DNA from: a bacterium | Lineage (GTDB): Bacteria; CG2-30-53-67; CG2-30-70-394 | Assembly: GCA_024278555.1 (NCBI GenBank) | Contig: JAJRSX010000004.1 | Coordinates: forward strand, 1 to 11,722 | Direction: 5' to 3' | Length of the DNA: 11,722 nt | Part shown: positions 6,673-11,722 of the stretch, piece by piece | Numbering within the stretch: the first letter of the stretch is position 1 | Layout of the letters: every line of letters begins with the position of its first letter | The notes under the pieces: generated by a model | The model's database searches: none | What the model was told of the DNA's origin: nothing | Seen by the model: the letters and a program-made list of their open reading frames with translations, nothing else | Program-made: the position numbers and the translations under genes

Positions 6673-7428
6673 ATGAACGTACCGGAACGATTTCGCACCC
6701 TCGGGACGGGGTGTCGGCAGGGGCAAGCCTGAGCGATTTTGTCCCGGGTGACCCCAACGGCCGCAGTGTCTTCCTGTATGTCCCCAGTGGCGGAGCGGCC
6801 GAGCTGCTCCTCCGCTATCCCCTTGATCCCGCCTCGCCACAGGTGGCGGCCACTGCCGATGGCTCGGGGAGCTGGACCACGGTGACCACGCCGCTCACCG
6901 GTCACATCTGGCTGGAGGCGCCCGCCTCCATGCCGCCGGATCCCTTCGCGCCGGTCCCCTTCACCCTCTACACCGACTTCGTCACCCCCACGCCTACGAA
7001 CCTGTGGGTCGGCGGCAACGGTAACCCGAATCTGCCGGTGACCATGGGCTCGGCCGACGCCCTCGCCGGCGGTGCGAGCTTCGTGTCGGGGCTCGACGCG
7101 AACAATATGCCCTACACCTCGGGCTCCCTCCGTACCGTGGGGGACTTCGGTGGCGAGGGGCTCCTTCCGTGTGTGGCCGCGGGGTGTGAGGTGAGCGCCG
7201 AGCTCAACCTTGTGGAGCTCGACTATGGCTCCGGGATCCCCGGCTTCCCCCTCGATCCCGGCGACCCGCGTTCCCTTCTCTACCGCCAGAGCTCCCGGTT
7301 CCCGGGCAGCGGTGGTTGGGACACCACCCAGTCGTACTATAGTCGCCCCGGTCCCGGAGCCGGCGAGCGCCCTGCTTCTCCTCCCCTGCCTCGCGCTCCT
7401 CGTGGTGTGGCGGTGCCGTACGGCATGA
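6673..7428 (+). pseudogene. PEP-CTERM protein gene with two frame disruptions
   Basis: A strong AAGGAG (6661-6666) precedes ATG 6673, which reads MNVPERFRTLGTGCRQGQA and stops at once. The main body continues in another frame from about 6711 (VSAGASLSDFVPGDPNGRSV and onward, about 210 residues) with normal protein character: VFLYVPSGGAAELLLRYPLD, FTLYTDFVTPTPTNLWVGGN, SAELNLVELDYGSGIPGFPL. It runs out of frame after about GGWDTTQSYYS (near 7340). The PEP-CTERM tail (VAPVPEPASALLLLPCLALL, then WRCRTA, stop at 7426-7428) is in the frame of the original ATG. The two shifts therefore cancel. The N-terminus also lacks a hydrophobic core: MNVPERFRTL runs straight into what looks like the end of a signal peptide (VSAGAS), suggesting a small deletion there. 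Decay or base-calling errors are both possible. The body domain is not recognised and is not obviously the FFG/FDWG domain. Confidence 0.7.
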
Positions 7429-7629
7429 GCTGCGGGGGGTAGGAGGGGGCCATGGGCCCGATCCGCGCCGTAGGCGTGGCGGGCCCTTCGGGCCGGCGGG
7501 ACCTGCCGCCCCGGATCGCGGAGGGAACAAGGGTGTGGTTTGACATGGGGGGCTGGGGTGGCGAGGGGTGGAGGTCAGGCGTCTCCGGTGGTGACCATCC
7601 GCGCGCAACGGCCTGGAAGGCGGTTTTTT

Positions 7630-7790
7630 GCCACGGAACCCACGGAAGCACACGGAAGTAGGGGGCTCCCGTTGGGTTGGGCGAGCGACCCGGACCCCAT
7701 TCCTGCTCGAAGCAGGACCGGCGCTACCTCGTTCTCTTCCCCTCGCCGCGCCTTCTCGCCCCTTCCGTGCGCTTCCGTGGTTTCCGTGGC
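7630..7790. repeat. inverted CCACGGAA-type intergenic repeat arms
   Basis: The left arm 7630-7658 is three tandem units of about 10 nt around CCACGGAA/ACACGGAAG. The right arm 7762-7790 is its reverse complement (CTTCCGTG, CTTCCGTG, TTTCCGTG units) with 27 of 29 positions matching. About 100 bp separates them. A run of six T (7624-7629) directly precedes the left arm. From memory, similar short-unit arrays are scattered between genes in many bacterial genomes and often give spurious hypothetical proteins. A hairpin TCCTGC-TCGAA-GCAGGA (7701-7717) lies between the arms. Confidence 0.7.
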
Positions 7791-7822
7791 CCATTCCCTG
7801 CCGGACCGGAATGGGAGTCCGG
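7690..7822. repeat. second, interleaved inverted repeat (CCGGACCCCATTCC type)
   Basis: CCGGACCCCATTCC (7690-7703) is the reverse complement of GGAATGGGAGTCCGG (7808-7822) apart from one extra base in the right copy. The right copy also forms a local hairpin with CCCATTCC at 7790-7797. The order is arm X (CCACGGAA), arm Y, then inverted X, then inverted Y. The two inverted repeats therefore overlap rather than nest, as if two repeat units with different internal order were inserted in opposite orientation. Confidence 0.55.
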
Positions 7823-7860
7823 CACCGCAACGACGGCGCCATCTTTTCCCTCTTCTCTCC

Positions 7861-7887
7861 CTCTGCGCCGCCGCGCCTCTGCGCGAG
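7861..7887. repeat. CTCTGCG-type short repeat
   Basis: CTCTGCG at 7861-7867 recurs as CTCTGCGCGAG at 7877-7887 with a GCCGCCGCGC spacer. It resembles another common type of short-unit intergenic array (CTCTGCG.CTTTGCG.CTCTGCG). Only two units are clear here and the sequence is GC-rich, so confidence is modest. Confidence 0.4.
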
Positions 7888-7922
7888 ACCCACCGCCGAC
7901 GATGGCGGGCCGCCGCACGGCG

Positions 7923-7952
7923 TTGACACCCGTGTGGCTCATCCATTAGCTT
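7923..7952 (+). promoter_or_regulatory. possible sigma-70 promoter upstream of the large exported-protein gene
   Basis: TTGACA (7923-7928) matches the -35 consensus exactly. TAGCTT (7947-7952) is a poor -10 candidate (3 of 6) at 18 bp spacing. It lies at the edge of the repeat region, about 265 bp before ATG 8218, which would leave a long GC-rich leader. The -35 match alone could be chance. Confidence 0.3.
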
Positions 7953-8217
7953 TCCGCTCTGATTTGTTGGCGGGCGCGGGTCGCGCTGGGTTGGGAGGCG
8001 CGGCCGGAGGGATGCCCGCCGAGGGAGGCGTTGGATGGGTAGTCCATGGACCGGGTGTGAGACGTTGGCCGAGGCGGTGGGTGGCTTCACCCGCCGGCAG
8101 GCGTCAGCCGCCCCGTGGAGGCGTTGGGCCGCCCGCCGCCGTTCCATGGACCTGCCGCACACGTGAACCGTCGCCGGGGGCCACCGCGCCGCCCGGTGTG
8201 AGAAGAGGGAGACCGCC

Positions 8218-11200
8218 ATGAAGTGGATCAAGGGAATGATGCTGTCCGCCGGCCTGATTGTGGCGACCGCGGGCGGGGCGCAGGGCGCGGCGATGACGTC
8301 GGGCACCTTCACGATGCTGGATGGCACCGGAGGCGGCGTCGGCACCTTCAACGATGTCACGGGAGCCATTGACGAGGTGGCCGGCACTTTCTCGGTGGCC
8401 TCACCCTCGCCCTTCTTCGGCCTCCCCTGGACCGCCCACGGCGGCACTACCTTCGGGCCGGGGACCTACACCTTCGACACGGTGGAGGGGGGGATCTACA
8501 CCGGCGTGGTGGTGAGCGCAGGTCAGGTGGGAGGGCACATCCTCTTCGACTGGAGTACCTCCGCGGACATCGACGTGATCAACGTGTGGGACGTGACGGT
8601 TGCCGGTGGCGTGAAGACCTACACCTCCACCGACCCCACGGTCGGCGGCCCCGACGTGAACCCCGACGGTAAGCGCGGTGTGGGAATGGTCGATGGCCCG
8701 TTTACCACCTTCAACGCCAACTTCGACTTCACCGTCGCCTCCTGCGGCGACGGCGTCGTGGACACGGCGGCGAACACGACGAGTATTGATACGCCGGAGG
8801 TGTGTGACGACGGGAATACCACCGGCGGCGACGGCTGCTCCGCCGACTGTCTCTCGGACGAGACGTGCGGCAATGGGATTGTCGATACGAGCGTTGGGGA
8901 GCAGTGTGACGATGGCAATACGCAACCCCTCGATGGTTGCGACGCCTCGTGTCAGCTTGAGACGTGTGGCAATGGGTCGCTCGACCCGGGTGAGGCGTGC
9001 GACGACGGCAATACCACCGGCGGCGACGGCTGCGCGGCCGACTGCCTGTCGGACGAGACGTGCGGCAACGGGATTGTCGATACGAGCGTTGGGGAGCAGT
9101 GCGACGACAGTGGTGAGTCTACGAACTGCAACGTGGACTGTACGACGGCCGTCTGCGGGGACGGTAAGGTGAATACCACCGCGAATGAGGGGTGCGACGA
9201 CGGCAATACCACCGGCGGCGACGGCTGCGCGGCCGACTGCTCGAAGCTCGAGGTGTGCGGTGACGGTACTCTGGACATAGGTGAGATGTGTGACGACGGG
9301 AATATCGCCGAGGGGGATGGCTGCGCCGCGGACTGCTCCGCGGTGGAGAGCGGCTACACCTGCGCCACGGCCGGTTCAGCTTGTACGACCACCTGTGGCG
9401 ACGGGATCGTCGCCGGTAGCGAGGCGTGCGACGACGGGAATACCACCGACGGCGACGGCTGCTCCGCAGACTGTCTCTCGGACGAGACGTGCGGCAACGG
9501 GATTGTCGATACGAGCGTTGGGGAGCAGTGCGACGACGCCAACACTAACGAGCGTGATGGCTGTCTTGTTACCTGTGAGACGGACGGCGATCAGGACGGT
9601 GTCTCGGATGCCGCCGACGCCTGCGATGCAGGAGGCGGTTTTTCCGGGCCCTTCCCGGACGGTACCCTCCTCGCCTTCGAAATGGGTCAGCAGCCGGGCG
9701 GGGCGGGTACCGATGTGACCAGCGGCTCGTACTTCCAGATGGGGGCGACCGGGGATCCGAACGCGGCACAGGTGCCGATCGGGCCGGGGCCGGCTGGGGG
9801 AATCGTGACCGGTCAGGTGCAGGCGGCTTCGGGAAGCCATGGCGGCTCGCCGGATGACGCGGGCCATTGGTGTGCTGAGAAGACCACGGCATGCACCACC
9901 GATGGGGATTGCGCAGGGCTGACGCCATCCTGCGATCTGGGGACCCAGACCTGCAACGACAAGGAGACGGGCTGTACCTCGGCTGCCGACTGTCCGGCGA
10001 TTGATACATGCACTGTTTCCGAGTCGCCGACCATTGACACTCCATGGGCCTTCTTCAACAACACAGGAATGCATTTCACTACCTCGCCGATTACCGACAT
10101 CGGCGATGGGACCATGGATTTCTCCGGTTGGCGAGTAACGTGGAACGGCATCCCGGCGATCAACATGGGGGCTGGCGCCCCAGCCACGGTGGCCATCGAT
10201 GGTGACCGTTTCACCGTGGATTACGCCACGACGGTGCCCGAAGGCGATCCCTCCGGGTTTGGGGGGGTTCCGTACTCCCTTCACCTCGAGGGGACCTTCG
10301 TCCTCCCCGGCGGCGCTCCTGGCGACCAGGATTCGGATGGTGTGGCGGACGAGAGTGATAACTGCGTCAACGTCCCCAACGTCGACCAGGCGGATGCCGA
10401 CGAAGACGGCCTCGGTGATGCCTGCGACGCATGTCCTAACGATGTCTTTAACGACCTCGACGAGGATTGCCTCTGTGGCGACTTTGATTCGGACCGCGAC
10501 GGCGACGGCATCGCCAACGCCGACGATCCCACGCCGGATGACACCACCGACACCGACGGCGATGGCCATATCAACAACGTGGACGACGATGACGACGGCG
10601 ACGGCATTTTCGATGTGGACGATGCCAACCCGCTGGTCTTCGACGACTTCGACGGTGACGGTATCGGGGACGGGTTTGACGACGACGATGACGATGACGG
10701 CGTCCTCGACGTGGACGACGCCTTCCCGTTCAACGAGTTCGAGTCGGTCGATGCGGACACGGATGGCCTCGGTGACGAGGCGGATGCTTGCGATGGTGCG
10801 CCGGCCGGTACGGTCTTCGCTGGGGTGAAGAGCTCCTCGTTGGTCCACGCCTCGGCGGTGGGGGATCCCATCGGGCCGGGGACGCTGCTGACGATCACCC
10901 CGGCGACGGGTGATTGCGCGCCCAATGACCCCTCCACCGGGTCGTGCTTCTACATGGAGGTCTCCACCGGGATCTTCACGATCACCGCCCTGCACGCGGG
11001 GGCGGACGGGGGCATCGTCTTGGGCCAGGCCCAGGGCCATCCGGCCTTTGCCGACCAGCAGGTGCTGGTCTCCGATCCCAGCGCGCTAGATCCGGATCCC
11101 ACGACCCTCGATGAGACGTGGTCTTTCTTCTCCAACCCGGGAAATTCCTTTACCACCGGGGATGGCATCACCACGACCACCCTGTCGGACGGGGTGACCG

Positions 11201-11722
11201 ATGCGTGGTCCTTCCGCACCTGGACGATCTTCTGGAACAACAAGGAGATCCCCCTGACCGCGGGGCTTGATCAGGTCTTCGGCAACGACGACGACCTGGT
11301 GCCCATCGTGACCGACACCACGGGGCTCGATCCGTTCGTGGATAATTATTTTATGGAGCACGCGGACGGTACGTATGAGCTGGTCTACAACGCCCTGGTG
11401 CCGAACACGCCGCCGTCCGGCTTCGAGGGGGTCCACTACACGGCCTTCCTGCGCGGGCGGGTGGTGCGCTCCTCTGGTGGGGTGGTGGACCAGGACGGTG
11501 ACCTGGTGCCCGATGGTGACGACAACTGCATCTCGGTGGCGAACACCACCCAGAAGGATACGGACGGTGACGGCGCGGGCGATGCGTGTGATGTCTGCCC
11601 GACGGATGCCCACGACGACGCCGACGGCGATTGCCTGTGCGCCAACCCGGACGATGTCGCGGGAGCCTTCGGTTTCGACTCGGACAACGATAACGACGGC
11701 GTGGCCAATGTGGACGACGACA
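8218..11722 (+). CDS. giant exported protein: shared FFG/FDW domain, cysteine-rich repeats and TSP3 repeats, 3'-truncated
   Basis: Open from ATG 8218 to the window end (1168 codons, no stop), after GAGGGAGA. Residues 1 to about 24 are a Sec signal peptide ([23 protein letters not shown]). Residues about 27-172 are the domain shared with the genes at 4530 and 6027: [62 protein letters not shown]. Residues 176-454 are eight Myxococcus-type cysteine-rich repeats, consensus CG.G..D.GE.CDDGNT..GDGC.ADC. Next comes a Cys-containing module with W610 in [16 protein letters not shown] and [18 protein letters not shown]3 calcium-binding repeats follow at about 702-861 ([27 protein letters not shown]). 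A second copy of the module is at about 862-1090 (W968 in [16 protein letters not shown]), then a second TSP3 array from 1091. Extracellular, disulfide-bonded and calcium-stabilised, probably matrix or adhesive. Whether it ends in a PEP-CTERM or other tail cannot be seen. Confidence 0.92.
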   Translation, partial: MKWIKGMMLSAGLIVATAGGAQGAAMTSGTFTMLDGTGGGVGTFNDVTGAIDEVAGTFSVASPSPFFGLPWTAHGGTTFGPGTYTFDTVEGGIYTGVVVSAGQVGGHILFDWSTSADIDVINVWDVTVAGGVKTYTSTDPTVGGPDVNPDGKRGVGMVDGPFTTFNANFDFTVASCGDGVVDTAANTTSIDTPEVCDDGNTTGGDGCSADCLSDETCGNGIVDTSVGEQCDDGNTQPLDGCDASCQLETCGNGSLDPGEACDDGNTTGGDGCAADCLSDETCGNGIVDTSVGEQCDDSGESTNCNVDCTTAVCGDGKVNTTANEGCDDGNTTGGDGCAADCSKLEVCGDGTLDIGEMCDDGNIAEGDGCAADCSAVESGYTCATAGSACTTTCGDGIVAGSEACDDGNTTDGDGCSADCLSDETCGNGIVDTSVGEQCDDANTNERDGCLVTCETDGDQDGVSDAADACDAGGGFSGPFPDGTLLAFEMGQQPGGAGTDVTSGSYFQMGATGDPNAAQVPIGPGPAGGIVTGQVQAASGSHGGSPDDAGHWCAEKTTACTTDGDCAGLTPSCDLGTQTCNDKETGCTSAADCPAIDTCTVSESPTIDTPWAFFNNTGMHFTTSPITDIGDGTMDFSGWRVTWNGIPAINMGAGAPATVAIDGDRFTVDYATTVPEGDPSGFGGVPYSLHLEGTFVLPGGAPGDQDSDGVADESDNCVNVPNVDQADADEDGLGDACDACPNDVFNDLDEDCLCGDFDSDRDGDGIANADDPTPDDTTDTDGDGHINNVDDDDDGDGIFDVDDANPLVFDDFDGDGIGDGFDDDDDDDGVLDVDDAFPFNEFESVDADTDGLGDEADACDGAPAGTVFAGVKSSSLVHASAVGDPIGPGTLLTITPATGDCAPNDPSTGSCFYMEVSTGIFTITALHAGADGGIVLGQAQGHPAFADQQVLVSDPSALDPDPTTLDETWSFFSNPGNSFTTGDGITTTTLSDGVTDAWSFRTWTIFWNNKEIPLTAGLDQVFGNDDDLVPIVTDTTGLDPFVDNYFMEHADGTYELVYNALVPNTPPSGFEGVHYTAFLRGRVVRSSGGVVDQDGDLVPDGDDNCISVANTTQKDTDGDGAGDACDVCPTDAHDDADGDCLCANPDDVAGAFGFDSDNDNDGVANVDDD
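8743..9576 (+). repeat. eight tandem cysteine-rich repeats (Myxococcus cysteine-rich/DUF4215 type)
   Basis: Repeat starts (the Cys of CGDG/CGNG) are at 8743, 8866, 8965, 9061, 9154, 9256, 9394 and 9490, giving units of 31 to 46 residues. Each has the pattern CGxGxxD...CDDGN...DGC..DC; unit 4 is degenerate after CDD ([11 protein letters not shown]) and unit 6 carries a longer tail with three extra residues pairs around [15 protein letters not shown]. Some stretches are identical at DNA level (see 8854-9537), showing recent unit duplication or conversion. Confidence 0.9.
8854..9537 (+). repeat. three copies of a 60-bp sequence inside the cysteine-rich repeats
   Basis: Copies at 8854-8913, 9049-9108 and 9478-9537, each encoding [20 protein letters not shown]. 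The second and third are identical over all 60 bases; the first differs at three third-codon positions (AAT/AAC, TGT/TGC, GAT/GAC). A further pair of near 48 bp, 8998-9045 and 9193-9240 ([16 protein letters not shown]), is also identical. Such identity where synonymous changes would be free indicates recent copying. Confidence 0.85.
10321..10800 (+). repeat. thrombospondin type 3 calcium-binding repeat array, first copy
   Basis: Encodes residues about 702-861, very rich in Asp, with repeated DxDxDGxxD motifs: [96 protein letters not shown]. Paired Cys residues occur in the typical DNC/DACDACP positions. Such arrays fold around many calcium ions in exported proteins. Confidence 0.88.
11488..11722 (+). 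repeat. thrombospondin type 3 repeat array, second copy, cut by the window edge
   Basis: Starts [20 protein letters not shown] and continues [39 protein letters not shown]. It follows the second copy of the large module just as the first array follows the first copy, including the D.D.DCLC element, so the whole module plus array is an internal duplication with a period of about 360-390 residues. Confidence 0.85.

Larger units (their letters stand above)
7429..8217. other. intergenic region rich in dispersed-repeat sequence
   Basis: About 790 bp without a credible gene. Open frames, for example 7628-8221 plus, encode only translations of the repeats (RNPRKHTEV and similar) and Pro/Arg-rich sequence. 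It contains the inverted repeat mosaic 7630-7822, the CTCTGCG motif pair 7861-7887, a possible promoter at 7923-7952 and a GC-rich leader. That leader includes a hairpin at 8076-8095 (GGTGGGTG, loop GCTT, CACCCGCC, one G-U pair). The ribosome binding site GAGGGAGA lies just before the ATG at 8218. Confidence 0.6.

Noticed and set aside
7628-8221. A 197-codon plus-strand open frame in the repeat region
   Set aside because: It is translated intergenic repeats (RNPRKHTEV type) followed by Pro/Arg/Gly-rich sequence, without a supported start.
8743-9576. CRISPR-like spaced repeats
   Set aside because: The repeats are in-frame coding units of a cysteine-rich protein with variable unit length and no palindromic repeat; no cas gene is present.
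9376-11040. A 554-codon open frame on the minus strand opposite the giant protein gene
   Set aside because: It is the antisense shadow of Asp-rich TSP3 codons (GAC/GAT read backwards as Val/Ile), giving monotonous Val/Ile/Arg sequence; the plus frame has a signal peptide and known repeat families.

Overview
The window is about 11.7 kb of GC-rich bacterial DNA (roughly two thirds G+C by eye). It carries Gram-negative secretion signals: Sec signal peptides and PEP-CTERM sorting tails (VPEP, then a hydrophobic stretch, then Arg). PEP-CTERM tails, a TPR/SPINDLY glycosyltransferase, thrombospondin type 3 (TSP3) repeats and GC-rich intergenic repeat arrays together suggest an environmental proteobacterium. 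I lean towards Gammaproteobacteria, but the window holds no taxonomic marker gene, so this is inference.

Left part (2-3502, + strand): two abutting genes. The first, cut by the left edge, has about nine TPR repeats followed by a PAPS-dependent sulfotransferase domain. The second has about five TPR repeats followed by an O-GlcNAc-transferase-like (SPINDLY, GT41) domain. The second starts on the base after the first gene's stop codon, so the two are probably translated together and may modify a shared or related protein target.

Middle (3503-4529): a small convergent minus-strand gene of unknown function (3558-3977), then about 550 bp in which I recognise no gene.

Right part (4530-11722, + strand): a row of exported proteins. 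Three of them (4530-5603, 6027-6581 and 8218 to the right edge) share a divergent N-terminal domain with an FFG motif, a central L.FDW/VLDW motif and a distal GDGIPG-like motif, but they end differently: Ig/HYR-like domains, a PEP-CTERM tail, or a very large cysteine-rich plus TSP3 region. Between the second and third lies another PEP-CTERM gene (6673-7428). It looks broken, with a frame disruption at the signal peptide and another just before the sorting tail.

The last gene (8218 to the edge, at least 1168 codons, no stop inside the window) is the largest. It has a signal peptide, the shared domain, eight Myxococcus-type cysteine-rich repeats (CGNGIVD...CDDGN...DGC..DC), then two rounds of a large module plus an Asp-rich calcium-binding TSP3 array. 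The intergenic regions hold a perfect 20-bp-stem hairpin after 5603, an AT-rich dyad (5906-5931) in the leader of the PEP-CTERM gene, and a mosaic of inverted CCACGGAA-type and CTCTGCG-type repeats at 7630-7887.

Taken together this looks like a surface or extracellular-matrix protein locus beside a protein-modifying enzyme pair. The functional link between the two halves is a hypothesis from proximity only.
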